Shown: positions 24,070-37,500, counted from the first letter of the stretch. The stretch: DNA of 49,118 nucleotides from Chloromonas sp. AAM2 (GCA_004335635.1 QAXH01005328.1:1-49118), one strand, 5' to 3'. Notes: a model not told the origin generated them from the letters alone. A program made the numbers and translations.

Positions 24070-24499
24070 CAAGGCCTGTGATCACAGCCCAGACACTTCG
24101 CGCTTCCAACTTGTGACCCACCATCTGGCCCCATCCGCCTCGTAACGTCTCATGAACTCTCACCCCAAGGCCTCCATCTCTGTATGTTGTTTTCTTTGCG
24201 AATGTTTTCATTCTCTGAGGAATCAGGTTTTTTTTTCTTGTACTTTTACAATTGGCAAAACCTGACAATGGCAAATACACCCGTGAGACTTGTGTGTAGC
24301 CTGCTTACCAATATCATACTTCTCTATCTTGTTATTTTACAATTGGCCATGAGATACCAATGGTAAGGCCAGGCCACATGGAGTTCAGTGACGGTCCTCA
24401 TCTAGGGCCCTGACGACATGCTGGAGGCCATCGCTGAGGATTAGGCTATGGACGGAGACTGCATCTAGAGGATGCCAGTATTGGGGGTTAACACACCCG
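24070..24499. other. Short intergenic stretch
   Basis: No gene is seen. TTTTACAATTGGC occurs twice (about 24244 and 24336), as a short direct repeat in an AT-richer patch. Confidence 0.4.
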
Positions 24500-24507
24500 C
24501 CAAAGAA

Positions 24508-25440
24508 AAGAAGTTTGCCAGTTCTGGGACAATTCCTATCAATACCACTGGAACCGGTGTTGGTGATGTATGTTGTAGTTGCAAAGTGTGATTGGGTATA
24601 CTGTGGAGTTTGCAGATGTGTCACAGGTGTGTGTGTTTATCCTACACGGGTAGTATAGCGTATAGCGTATAGTCGTCTGACCGGTATGCTTCAGAAGTCG
24701 GTAATGTAAGTCGCCACCAAGTGTTCTAGCTGCTTCACTCTCTTGAGCAAACTTGTGTGTTGCGCGCGTAGACGCCCCACAGCCTGTTTCCAATAGGTGG
24801 CGCGTAGACGTCCATAGGTGCGTGACTCTTCGGCTGCCTCATTGCCCACGGTGACCCGCTTCCTCCCCAAGACGCTGGTGGATGACGCAGGTGGTGCCAT
24901 TCTGTTCTGCAGCTGCATGTTGTTGCGGATATATGGAGCCTGGATGTCATCTTGGGAGCCATCCAAATTTCCTGCACTTGGGCCCCCTACAGGTTGATTT
25001 CTGTATCGTAAGACGCGCATGTAAGACAAGACATTGCAAGCATGGCCAACCCCCCTCAGCTTTTACGCTAAGTACCTTGCTGGTCGTTTGTAGCTTTTGA
25101 TAANNNNNNNNNNNNNNNNNNNNNNNNNNNNNNNNNNNNNNNNNNNCTGATGTGTTCCTGTGGGTGGAGTGGGCACTTCATTGATACATACTGTGCGACT
25201 CCGCCTTAGGACCTGCCTTAGGACCTGTCCCAGAAAAGGCACCACACCGTGTACCAACACGACCTGTTCGTTTGGTTGTGGAACACACTTCACCCCGTGT
25301 AGGATAAACACACACACCTGTGACACAGTGTGCAAACTCAACAGTATACCCAATCACACTTTGCAACTACAACATACATCACCAACACCGGTTCCAGTGG
25401 TATTGATAGGAATTGTCCCAGAACTGGCAACCTTCTTCGT
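24508..25440. mobile_element. Long inverted-repeat element with assembly gap
   Basis: The left arm (24508 to about 24650) and the right arm (about 25298-25440) are inverted copies. They share the family end, then ACTGGAACCGGTG, CAAAGTGTGATTGGGTATAC and CACACACCTGTGACAC. Similarity even extends outward (ACACCC then CACCAAA). The interior holds a minus-strand open frame, about 24691-25017, ending in a leucine-zipper-like stretch (LRAQHTSLLKRVKQLEHLV). A run of N lies at 25104-25146. The sequence GCAAGCATGGC followed by CCCTCAGCTTTTA just before the gap also occurs in the 38.6 kb element, so the two share internal sequence. No transposase signature is recognised. Confidence 0.75.
25104..25146. 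other. Assembly gap (43 N)
   Basis: Forty-three consecutive undetermined bases inside the long inverted-repeat element. Inverted repeats on both sides may have caused the break; the true size is unknown. Confidence 1.
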
Positions 25441-25624
25441 TTTTGGTGGGGTGTGGTTTCCCTTGCAGCTAAGGGCATATAGGCCGATTGGAAATAATGA
25501 CTGTCACTGCTTATCAGGTGCCCACGATACAGTCACTGTGGCTGGGCGCTTTACAGGCAGGAAGTTCAATCTTTGCTCTATCTGTGCAGCAATAGGCTTG
25601 ACCACCCATCAGCAAATAAACCGG

Positions 25625-27287
25625 CTACCGTGCTGTCTGGTTTGCTTTGACCTTCTTTGTTGCCCTAGCTGCCTGTAGTTGTGTACTGGCTGGATTGGGC
25701 TTCGACTGTTGCTTTTGCTGCAGAGCCTGTGCCTGCTTCGCTGTTTTCTTCTTCTTGTGCTGCTGCTGCTCACTGTCTTGCGCTGAGGTACGCTCTGCAT
25801 GCTGCCAGGCCAGCTGGGCGGCAGCTTGCCCGCTGTGTTTGGCTGCTGCTTGTGTACTAGAGACAGGGGCATCAGCATCAGAAAGGCTCTTGGCTGCAGC
25901 ACTCCGACGCTTCTTGCTTCCCTGGCTTGTTCCTAGCAGTAGTGCACGTAACAAGCGGGCTGATAAGCCTGGTGTAGCCTGCGTGACAGCCGTGTTTCCA
26001 GGGCCCACCACACGCCATCCATCCAAGTTGCTGCATGCAGCAGCACAGCACAGGCAGGATTTGCTATTCCAAGAAATCACCGCCTTGGTCACTCATCCAA
26101 CTGTTCCTCTGTTAGCCTTTGGACCTGGCCTGAATACTGACTACCATCGGAAGTTGTCCAGGTTGTGCAATGCCTATGACTGTCAGCAGACAAGCTGTGC
26201 TGAAATAGTCTTACCCAGGCTAAAAGCATGTCATTTTGCCTGCCGCTTCGCCAAATCCCCGTGTGGGGCTTGCATTGGTCACAAACAGCCTTCAGCGTAC
26301 ATGTCTGGCATCTAATGCTGCCTTCCAGCTTCTTTGGCTGTCCCACTGCTGCTTCACAGCGCATGCCCAGTCCCAGGTGGCATGGCTCACCTGGCCAGCA
26401 CCTGCAGAGCATATGCCCTGGTCATGACCTCATGCGACCACAACATCAGTGCCTGGCTGTTTGACTGGAGCTCCTCGTCAGCACGGTTGGTGGCAGCCAG
26501 GTGCAAGGCGAGCTCTGTGGCTAAGTCATGCCTGTACAAGCAAGAACCACACCAGCAGAACAGGTTGCATGCCACTCAGTGACTGACTGCCACCTGCCTG
26601 TGAGCAATCGTTATGCAAAGCACCACTATTGCATCCTTGTCACAGTCTACCAATCAGCACTGTGCTTGGTTCAGTCCATCGTAAGCAGAGCTGTGAGTGT
26701 ACGTAGCTCATGAACACTCGCCGTTCTTGCTGTTGCTTGGAAGGAGCTGTAGAGGATGCACAGCGAGAAGCGAATACGAGAAAGCGCCCGGGGTCTTGCA
26801 ATGCTCGACAGGCCCCACATGCAAACTGCAATGAAGCAAACAGCGACAGGCAAAGTAATGCAAAAGTAAGTGCATGGGCAGTACCATGCATTTTGAGCAC
26901 CTTCGCAGAACAGTGATGGCATTCCATTGCATGGCGTGGGTCTGGCCCGCTGCTGAGTGCACGTGATGCTTGATGCTCATCATGGACTCCACGTACCCCG
27001 CCTCTTGTGAGCTGTATTGTCCGCTCCAGAAAATTGACAACAGGTAGTGTTGTGAAACGCAGCGTCCGGCTCTCATCTGTGCTGGCCTCTGCACGGCATG
27101 TGGGTGTGCCTGCCGCGCCACACACGACACATCCAATGGCAGCTGCATCTTCTGCTTGCTGCTGCTTCCTCTGCTTGACTGCTGCTTTCAACAAGAGTTT
27201 AAACTCTTCTTGCTGCTCCTTGCCTGCATGCAAGGCAGGACGGCAGGTGACGGCAGGGCACCAGCAGCCAAAGTCCTCGAATCGCAT
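25625..27287 (-). CDS. Unresolved Cys-rich (CxxC) protein locus
   Basis: A minus-strand series of coding-like frames that I cannot splice into one phase-consistent model. From a possible ATG at 27287 it reads RFEDFGCWCPAVTC, then EEFKLLLKAAVKQRKQQQ, CVVCGAAGTPTC and RFTTLPVVNFLERTIQL, up to a donor at about 27000. Further pieces are FACGACRALQDPGRFLVFAS (about 26.8 kb), HDLATELALHLAATNRADEE (about 26.5 kb) and RCQTCTLKAVCDQCKPHTG (about 26.3 kb). The last is GWRVVGPGNTAVTQATPGLS, ending in a Lys/Gln-rich tail with KKRR and HKKKKTAK patches that resemble nuclear signals. Repeated CxxC pairs suggest zinc binding. The frame at 26.1 kb hits a stop before the last piece, so there is either a very short intron, two genes or a decayed gene. 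No family is recognised. Confidence 0.4.
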
Positions 27288-28565
27288 GAGGTGATGAGCT
27301 GAGTACCGTATCTCTGCATGCTTGGTTTACTTTGCGGACCTTCTGTGTGCAAGAGCCCCAACAAATCTTCGTCATCGTAACCTTGCGGCACAACTGACGG
27401 CAGTAGCGTCGGACAGAGCTGTCTCAATGCGTCCAGCTGCACACACGAGCACGGCGACACAATCGGGAAAGTTCTTTGGTCACCGCGGCAATCAATTGAG
27501 GCCAGCAGGCTGGGGACGAGGTGGCATCTACCTCGAATTGCAGCCCTTTCAAAGTCACCGACTGTGTCATCGTAAACTTGATTTGGTTCTTGTCAGAGAT
27601 CGTCTTCTGGGGCATGTACGCGTTGCCGCCGGCCAATCTGTGATGTTGACCAAGTCAAACCCCGGCGGCACGTGCACCCCAGCAGTTAGTTGGCTGTCAT
27701 GGATCATGGATGGACTGCTCAGGGATCGTGATACTGCCAAGCCTCCATTGGCACGACGTATGGCCATGAACACCATGTTAGTCTGTAGATGCGCCCTTTG
27801 CATTAGTTACACATCGATGCATCTCTCGCGTGGCCTGACACATCTCGCGTGGCCTGACACATGCAGCACCTTGTTGCTGCTCATACCAGTACCTGTACTG
27901 CTCATACACTTGTTGCTGCTCATACCAGCATGCACAGATGCACAAATGCCCGGCGCACAGCATCAGGCACTGGCCCAGAACTGGCAAACTTTTTTTTTCC
28001 TGGCATCTGTTAACAGTGCGACACACACTTCCCTCACTCCCCATTTTCCTAGGATAGAACCTGCATACCAGCCTAACAAAGGCAAGTCTGCAATGCTGGC
28101 CCTCTTCATCAGTCAGTAATCGTCAATCAACGGCAAAAAATGACGAACATGTTCTCGTCATCATGAAAAACAATTTGGTTGGGTCAATATGCAAGAATCT
28201 ATATGCAAATGCAGATGCGAAGCTTGTCAACCTGCTTGACTTGCATGCACTGCTGCATTCCTTCTGCCCTGTTGGGTCAGGTCCTGCCATGCCGCTCCAT
28301 GCACGCATGCGATGTGCCTAGCAGTGTTTTGCAGATCATCTGCATCTCGCCAGCTGCAGGCGCACGAACTGCGTACTACTTGTTGGACAGATTGGCGAGG
28401 TGTGAGCGCACATGTTATGCAAAATGGCAATGTCTGGACAAGATGACACTCCGCCTGCTGTCACATTGGGAAGTCACATTGGTATGACAATCCTGCACTC
28501 GCATGTGCTGTTGGGTATAACTGCACTGTGCTGGTGAAGATGGTCTAAGATGCACGAGACTGGGC
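27288..28565. other. Stretch with repeat remnants between the Cys-rich locus and TIC110
   Basis: Contains a lone family end at 27968-28003 preceded by short repeats (CTCGCGTGGCCTGACACAT twice; TTGTTGCTGCTCATACCAG twice). The segment CATGCAGCACCTTG, then CATGCACAGATGCAC, also occurs inside the 38.6 kb element, so this is probably a truncated relative. A minus-strand coding-like frame at 27.4-27.8 kb could be an upstream exon of the Cys-rich locus. Confidence 0.45.
27968..28003. repeat. Lone end of the inverted-repeat family
   Basis: ACTGGCCCAGAACTGGCAAA followed by a long T-run matches the right end of the family. No left partner is seen. The adjacent 150 bp resemble internal sequence of the 38.6 kb element. 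Confidence 0.65.
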
Positions 28566-31500
28566 TTAGAAGAAGGACTCCTCCTCCACTTGCACGGCCG
28601 CTGCTGCGCCGGCACTGGCGGTGGCTGCTGCTGCCTGCTCCTCCGCGCTGAGGCCGATGATGCGCGCCAACTCAGCGCGCTTGCCCTCATCTTCCACCTA
28701 AAAAGACAAGCAGATGCACGCCATCGCAGATCAGGCACATCCAGCCTACTATGAGTGACCTGCCATGCTGGAAGACGCATGCCGGTACAGGTCAAACACG
28801 TTCATTGACAACTCCACTGTACGCTGTTGTGCCCCATGCCCATGCTCACCCGTGAGCAGAAGACAGCGTACATGTCTGTGAGCTCCCCTCGTTCGTTCCA
28901 TGCAATGGGCTCCTTCTCGGGCAGCGCACGCATGCACGACAACAGGTTCTGCAGCGACTGCGTGAGCTCTGCGTTGCGCTTCTGGCGGTACTGGCTCACC
29001 GCCTGCACCAGGAACAGCCGCTTGCGGGAGGCGGCCAGCTCCTTGACAATCAGCTTGACCTGAACACAGGGAATAAAAGTGTCGTGCTGAGACAGAAACT
29101 TACCAGGCAAAACTCGTCACGCACAGGGCTGCATGTGAAAGAGGTAAAAGCTGCGATTGTGTAGATGAGAGTTGGACTGCAGCCGGGCATGTGCGTGCGA
29201 GCTCATGTCCACTGCCCACATAGTTGGGCAGCGGGTAATCTATCGCATGGCAGTCAGTCTGGCCCGCTGCACAGGGCAAAACTCCCGCAGCGCTGGAGCG
29301 GCACTGCTGCAGGGGTTGTCTCACAGGCTCACATAAGCAAATCCAAGACAAGCTCTGTTCAAGCAACAAGAAGGTTCATCACACAGTACGCCATTGCGCC
29401 CTGGTCATCTTTTATGTCTCGTTCTAGCCAGCAGTCACCGCAACGAACGAAATCCCAGTCCTAAGCTGTGGGGGAATAAGCTGTCGGTAGACTAGCCAAG
29501 AATATGTGCTGAACTGTCAACAAGGGAGCCTTTTGTGGCACGCGTGCTTGTCATGTGTGCAGACATCAGGTAAACTTGGTTTGTGCGTGCGAGCTCATGT
29601 CCACCGCCTACACGTTGAGGCAGTGGGTAATCTATCGCATGGCAATCACTCTAGCCTGCTGCAATCATGCAAAGCCCAAGCAGCGCTGGGGCGAAACTGC
29701 TGCAAGGGCTGTCTCACAGGCTAAATCACATGCGATGCTGATCTCTGGGCAGGACACATGGCCTAGCCCAACTGCCCTAAGACAATACCGTGCGTGCTTA
29801 CCTTTGCAGGTTCAAGAGCCAGCATAGTTGGCAATTCCTTGAGCATGTAATCAGCGTTCAACTCGCCCAAGCCGTCCGTGACGGACCGTTCGAACTCCCG
29901 TCGGAAGAGGTTGCGCCGGGTCACCTCCTCCACGACACCCTCAATGCTGCCTCCAGCCTTGGTCAGGGTGGCAATGCGGTCAATGGTCCATCGCCCGTCC
30001 TGCACAGTACCAAATGTATCAGAGTTGATTCAAATCAGCAGACGCAAGCATATATGTTCGGGTAAGTGCTGCTGTAAATGTTATTGAAAGCAACCAATAT
30101 AGCCACTGAGGGCAACAGGGTGTCTGTGCCTTGCGTGTTGTTGGATGGTACGTGAGAGCATGCCGTGGTCAGCCCGCTCTGTGTGTACGACTGGAAGGTG
30201 CTTCAGCTAACGGCATGGTTGACACTCATCAGGCTATGCCTGCATACACTGTGTTGAAGTGCTCACTACTACCCTAGCTAGACACTAGCACCCAGGGCTC
30301 ACCTCAGTTGCTGCCTGGCTGCCGTATGTCTCAGTGCGCACTGCCTTGAGAATCTGCAGGCATGTACAGGCATGGGCAGTCAGCTGGAGCTCACCTGCAA
30401 AGTGGAACCTTGGATGCGCAGTGGGCACACGCCTGGTTAAAGCTGCGTGTCTTGGAAATGCAAAAACAGGACCTGCCCCTGGACAGCTCGGCACGCCTGT
30501 GTCCGCACCTTGTCTGACTGTTCCTTGCCCAGTCCTAGCTGTGTGCGCATGTCCTCCAGGTAGGCAACCTTCTCCTCGCTCATGGGCCCTGAACAACACG
30601 CCCAGGACACACAGAGTAACAGACCAGCTCCAGTCAACAGGAAGCTAACTGAGGGCAAGGTACAAGCCAATGCACAGCGAGCTCCATGCAGGCCAAGCAA
30701 GCAGAGTCACTGGGCTATTGGACTGTGTGCGTTCAAGTAGGAAGCAGAACACCAGTTGGCTGCAAACCATACTTCTCCTACTGCCCTTGCAAAGTGATGA
30801 CTTTGGTCCACAAGCAAAACATCCCGTAGGATGATAGGAGACACACTGCTATCCTTACCGCTGCGCATGACCTCCTGTACTTGTGCCTTGTATGCCTGCT
30901 CGGCCAGCTCGCCCTGGACGCCAACAACCTCCATCTGCGTGACACAACAAACCACGTTTGAACCCTTTCATGCCAAGCTCATTGCTTGCAACAGCTTTCA
31001 TATGCCATGCACTAGTCAGGCCTACAATGTTAGCAACAACCTCATCATGTGCCATGTGCCATTGCTGGCAATGTTATCCACTTCTTAGACCATGTGCTGG
31101 TCAGGTCCAGTAGGCCAGCAGTATCCTGCACCATGTGCCATGCCCGACCATGTCCTGCATTGGTCACCTGTGTCATTCCCAGTAGGTCTGCCAGAGCCTG
31201 CAGCCGCGCCATATCCGCTTGGCGCGCACTCTGGCTGGTCTTGCGCCGGATCACACCGCCCACTGGGAGCTCAACGACATCCCCTGAGAGGCGCACCGGG
31301 CAAGTCTGGTCAGGCAAACATAAATCGGCATGGGCCAGTCCCCGTGTTCTGTTTGCACCAATGCTTAATGCAGTTACTTTACAGTCTTGGCGGCTCCCAA
31401 TCAAATCAGCAACTTAGCAATGCCCAACAGTCAACCAGGACCTGTCGTTGCCAGACACATGGCTCTTGGTAGCCGTCAACCTTCTTGTCTGCTGCTGTTT

Positions 31501-34500
31501 TGCATTGCCTGTATTGCCCCAGTGTTGGGTTAGCAACATGGAAACTGGACAGGCCCTATCTGCAAAACGAACGCGCTGACTGACCTGAGCAGCCCCGTGT
31601 TCAATCCTGAATCCTCCCACCTGACATGGTGCTCATGAGATAGTCCTTGTAGAGCAGCGCCCGGTTCTCCGCGCTGACGTCCTCGCGCAGAGTGATCTCC
31701 TTCTGCCCCTTGCGCTCCTCCTCGCCAAACTCGCCCCGGCTGGCCTGAGGGGCGACAGGGCACAGGCACAGCTGCTGACACCGTCTTGTTTGCAAGTCAG
31801 TGCCACTCCCGACCTGATGCTGATGTTAATCAACACAATGTAAAGCATCACGACTCATTTCCTAAGCTCGGGGACTGCTGCCAATCTGCCTGGAAAACAC
31901 CGCTAAACCGCTATTAAGTGAACCACTGATGAGGCTGCAATTGGATCCATATCATTGACCCAGACTCCACTCACCGCCATCGCTTTCTGCACCGCTGCCA
32001 CCTGCCCCTTCTTGCCTTCCGCCGCTGCCTCCACCACCTCGGCCTCCGTGACAGGGCCCTCGGCACCTGTAAGCCGCAGTGACGTGATGCAAGGTCAAGC
32101 AAAGCAATGACAACACACACAATTCAATCAACTGGCAAGGTGCTGGTCAGGCAGTTAGATGAGACACACAAAAGTTAGACTGGTTTGGAGTATTTGACCC
32201 CGTCCGCACCCAGCTTGCTTGCATCGTGATGACACGGCAAACTGTCCCACTTCTGGTGTTGTCAAAGCCATCTCGTGCTTCTGCTCACCCTCTTTCTTGG
32301 CTGCCTCCATTGCCTTGGCCATGATTTCTGCCAGCTCCTTCTTGGCCGCATCCATGCCCTTGACCTGACCACAGGCACCCACACAATCCACTCAAACGGA
32401 GTGCGGTACATTGAAGCACACTGCAACCTGGCACTTTGATCGTGCTCTTGATGTGTCGCTTTACAGCCATGCCCTACTGTAAAAGTCTTGCCCCATGCAG
32501 GTTTTGGATTGCAACCCCACAGCCCATCCAGCCTTCCTCTTCCTCACCCCTGCACCCGCTCACCCTTTCAAGCACTGGGGTGACCACAATGGCATTGAAC
32601 TGCACTAGCTTCTTGAGCGCCGCTGCGGCCGCCTTCCTGTCCTGGTTGCTGCCCCGCTCCTTCAGGGCTTGCTGCACGTACGCACGCAGCCGCTCGCGCG
32701 TTACCTGCGCCACAAGCACACACAACACTGCAAGGTCAACACAGAGCTGGTGATCGCTGCTGCAATGACCAGCATCCAGTCTGTGCTGAAGGCTATACCC
32801 GCTCACGCCACGGGGCTCATGGTTTCCTCGCTTTAAGGTGTCGTTCAAACTCTTGCTTTCCTGCCGCTATTGTTCCGCGAGTTTAATTTTGAGAAGTGTA
32901 CTACGATGGCTGCAGCTTCAATCGCCTGACCCTTGCCACACCTGCAGGCACTCGCTTAGCAAACCCATGGTTAAGACGCGGACGTATCTCACCTGGCTGC
33001 ACACCTCAAACGCCACCTCAGGCTCGATGCGCAAGTCCTTGACCACCTTGTCCATGCGCTCCAGCTCGCTCTCCAGCACGGGCTTGGCGCCCATCATGTA
33101 GATCTCACTGAAAACGCATCCCCAAACAAGCGCAAGATTTAAGAAAGGACACAAGTGCGCAGCTGATCGGCAGGGACACCCTCACCTTGATGTCAAGGAA
33201 GTCCTTGTGACCTGTTGCCATCTTATCCTGTTCCTCGACCGCGTCTACTGCCTGCCATTGGCCCAGCTGGCCCCTCTTGCTTACATTTGTTGCTGTCTTT
33301 CACCATACGCATCCTGACTCTCGTCCTTGCCAGCTCTCATGACCGCTCCCTGCCCCACCTGATGACTTCTTCCAGCATCTTGCCCGCGGTGTCCTTCTGC
33401 ACCTTGCGCGACACGTCAGCGGGCAGGCACAGGATGCGCCGGATGCGCTCCAGGTCGGTGGCGTCAGCGTCACTCAGCGGACGCCCCTCGCTGGTCTGCA
33501 GGCAGCAGAGCGCACAATCAACAGCCACAAACACATCCCTTCCATGTCCCTTCCATGTCCCTTCCACGTCCCTGCCATGTCCCTGCCACAGGACTGCAGA
33601 AGAAAGTAAAAAATAAAACAGGACACCTGATCAATTACCAGTCAAACAATTGCATGCAACTCCATGTCCTGGATCTCAACGGGCCACGACAGAAATGCCA
33701 GTGCCCTTTCACCTCGCTCGTCAGGTGCCAGCCACAGAAGTGCAAGTATCTGTGTGCCCCGGCTCTGGCTGCTACCCACCAGTGCCATGAGCTTTGTCTT
33801 GTACAGCCCCTTGTGCAGCTCCAGAGCAGCCTCAGGGCTGAACCGCACTCTATCACACAGTGCGCCAAGTATCTGCAGGGAGCAAGACATGCATGTAAAC
33901 GTTTGGTTGCCGATTGTGTCCAGTGGACCACATCGGTGAATGCCATCATGGGCTCATGCTGGAAACTCATGTTGAAACACTGCTCAAGGCAATGCAAATC
34001 AGGATGGAAGGGCCTTGCTGGGCTACATTTCTCTGTGCCTATTTGTCGCGCCCACCGTCCGGCCCTGTTTGTTACACACTGTGCGTCCCGCCCTGGAACT
34101 GACGCCACTATGCACAAGTGCCTACCTGTGCTGGCGACTCCGTCTGGTCCAGTCTCCCGCTCTGCACCTCGTCCTTCAACAGCTTCTTGTACAGGCGAGC
34201 CGCAACCTCGTCCTGGAGCAGCTGGGCGGCGGCGGCGTTCAGGCCAAGCATCGACTACAGGTGCAGATACACAAACGGGTATAAGGCAACCTAAGTAAGC
34301 AGCAAGCAGCCCAACAGCCAAAGGCAACACCTCTCAGCCTTTTCAAATTCTTGAGCCACCACCTTGCTGTGGTCATGCCTGCTGGTTCCTCTCAAGCATG
34401 AGACCACCAATTACCTCCGGCTACTGGGCCTGTGTATTCGCTCACACCGCCTGTCACCGTCACCGCTTCTTTGCTCCTCACGCTTTTCCCACCCCCTGCA

Positions 34501-37500
34501 CCTGCAGTTCCCTGACGTCTGCGTCCAGCTCCGCGTCAAAGCCCCCCGCACGTGCCATGCGCTCCTCCACGTACATCTTGTACATGTCCTTGAGGTCGCG
34601 CGCACGCTCGGCCTGCGCCAGCGCACCGCCGGTCAGCATCACGGGGCCCAGGCCAGGGATCAGGTCCTCCTCGTTGGCATACCTGGAACGTACAGGAAAC
34701 ACCCACAGGGACAACACATGGAATGGAAAACAATACACTGAGGCACAAGCAGAACTTTGCATGGCAATAGGCGGCAAGCAGGCAGGCACGTGCGAAGGTG
34801 AAGAAGCATCATTTGCATGATGCACACCATCACCTGCCAAGCAGCACTGCATGAAGTGTGGCATGCATACTCTGCACATGCTGCTACCCATTTGACTCCC
34901 TGACAGCCTACTCGTACCCATCCCCGGTCAAGCCTGTCTGCTGTGGTGTCAGCCTCACTTTGCCAGCTTGCGGCTGTACTCAATGGCCTCCTGCACTGGG
35001 ATCAGCACATTGTTGGGGTCGCGGGTCTTGGCTGCGGGCAACACAAGCAGGGCACAACTTGATGCAACAGTCATATCATGCAAGGGCACCTGAGACAGCG
35101 TCGGTTGAAAATGTGCATTGTCAAGCGATACAGAGGATTCACAAGCCCATAAGCTGTCCCAGCTCCACTACATCCTTACCACTACCTCCTTACCACTTCA
35201 TCCTTACCACTACATCCTTACCACTAAATCCTTACCAGTAAATCCTTACCACTACATCCTTACCACTACATCCTTACCACTACATCCTTACCACTACCTC
35301 CTTACCACCACATCCTTACCACCACCTCTTTACCACTACCTCCTTACCACTACATCCTTACCACTACATCCTTACCACTACATCCTTACCACTACATGCA
35401 CAACCCACAGTTGGTTTGTTGCATGGTCGGCCACGTGTTCTAGTTGATGTTAGCTCATGCCCGTGCCCAAAACACGTGCTCCTTGCGGGCACCTCACCTG
35501 ACGCCTTGACCACAGTGATGGCCTTCTCCAACAGTGACTCGACATGCTTGCGGGTGGCGTCACGGACTACCTGGAGCACACATGCCAACACACATGCATG
35601 CATGTGGCCCCTACATGGTGTGCTGGACTGTCACAGGTGAGCAGCATTTACAGCATTAGCACGTGAAAAACGCACGGCCGGCTGGCTGTCACTGCCCATC
35701 CCTCATCGGGCAGTACACATCTCACACCACTGTCTCACCTCCACAGCTGTCTCGTCCATCATCTTGACTGTCTGCTGGTACTCACGCAGGGACCGCAGGT
35801 AGTGCCTGTGCGGACCAGTGCACAGCACACAGGATGTCAGTCACCATTGTGCAGCGGATGTAGGCTCTGCTGTCCCAGGAGATGCTGTACATGCCTCCCG
35901 TGGTAAATAATAATGTCAAGGTGGTGGCCGCTTCTGTGAGCTCATCACCCTGACTGCCCCGGCCAGTACAGTCATGGGCCCGTGGGTGGTGTCATCTGCA
36001 AATGCGCCCTGCTGTCTCACCTGTCAGCCCTGATGTCATTGCCTTGCTGCTCCAGGTACGCGCGGAAGATGGCACGGGCGTTGTCACGGCGGGCAACAAA
36101 CACCTGGGAGCAAGGTCACAACAAGACACTTGTGTCCAGGACAGCTTTTTAACGGTGACATGATGAACACAAGGCAGTGGCAGCATACAGCTCAGTCTGT
36201 GCAGCCACCTCTCGTGTGAGCAGATCGCACCTGTGCGTCTGTGATGTTGAAGAGTCTGCGCCAAGGCAGCAGGTAGGCGGCCTTGGTGTCGCCAAACACA
36301 ACCTGTGGAGACGCAGGACATGGACAATGGACATGTCAGAATAGCAGTAGACGCCACCCATGTCTACACTCATGCTTTGCCTTGTCCGATTGAGACAGCG
36401 CTTGCTCTGTATGCTTGTCCTCGTCCAGACATGCCGGACACAGTCATTTGCTGTCATTGGTCTCAGACAACGCAGGTTTCTCTTCCCGTCCGACTCACCC
36501 TGGCTAATTGCTTGTCTTCATGGCTCACATTTGTGTCCTTGCCAGTCTACCTCATTGACATCAATTCCCATTGTTTTACAATCTGTTGCGCTTGTGCTCC
36601 CCTCTCACCTGTGACAGGTAGATGAGGCGCTGGAATGTCTTGCGCTGCTCGAACTGTGTGGCGCTGTCCTTGGTCTCATAGCCCTGAGTAAGGCGTGCGG
36701 AGCACACGTGTCAACCGGATGACCACCCATGCCTTGCAAAACAAGTACCAAAGCAATATGATAGAAAAGCAACAAGCTCAACTGGCAAACGTTAGTGACA
36801 TGCACCTCTCCCCCTTTGGATGACTGTGTTTCTTGCCATCAGACTGCTCTGCTTGCTGTGTTGATTTTCTCTGGCCTGTGCCTGTCAACTGCCAGCTTGA
36901 GTGCCCGACCTGTCTGAACAGGCGTCTTGCCACCTCGACATGCACGGGCGCTGCGTCCTCGTCAGTGAGCTGCAGGGCGGCCTTGAAGGCGATCAGCTTG
37001 GGCGCCTCGTCACCCCTGACGAGACACGCGCACAGGAGCACGGGAGCACAAGGATGAACAAGTATTCATTTGGCCAAGATGCGTTGTGTAAATTGCCATG
37101 ACCATTGATGCGAAAAATCTGTCATACTGGAAAAACACTAGCATTGTGCCAGCAATACCAGCATGTTGTGACAAACGAGCAAGCGTGGCAGCCGACGCCA
37201 TGCATTGCGAACCAACCCCGCATGCACCTTGTACACATTCTCCTTCACTGCACCCCTTAATCCTACATGCACACCTGAGCTGCTGGTCCCCTGTAGGAAT
37301 GATGGCCTCCAGGTACTGGCCATACAGCTTGCACAAACCCTCTAGATCGTCCTTGTGCATGTTAATGCCAAACTCGTCGCCCACGGACTGCACTAGCTCT
37401 GGTGACAGCTCGCAGGGGTCAGGCAGGTCCACAATCTTGTTGTAGAGGGCGACAACGGCTGCACTGTCACGCTTCTTCTTGGCCTGAACGCCAGCTGCGC

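Noticed and set aside
27322..28119. A 265-codon plus-strand open frame ending in a membrane-like stretch
   Set aside because: It runs through short tandem repeats and a repeat-family end, so the hydrophobic LLLLIP stretch is repeat-derived.
33713..33779. Extension of the TIC110 exon through GSSQSRGTQILALLWLAPDE
   Set aside because: Using the donor at 33779 (CTG|GTGGGT) joins KLMAL directly to TSEGRPLSDADA in phase, which fits the TIC110 family better than the insert.
33555..34298. Long open frames on both strands across TIC110 exons
   Set aside because: They read through introns of a well-supported gene, and the true exons use a different frame or only part of these frames.
35165..35396. 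CRISPR-like array
   Set aside because: Units are contiguous 14-bp repeats without spacers in a eukaryotic intron; it is a minisatellite.
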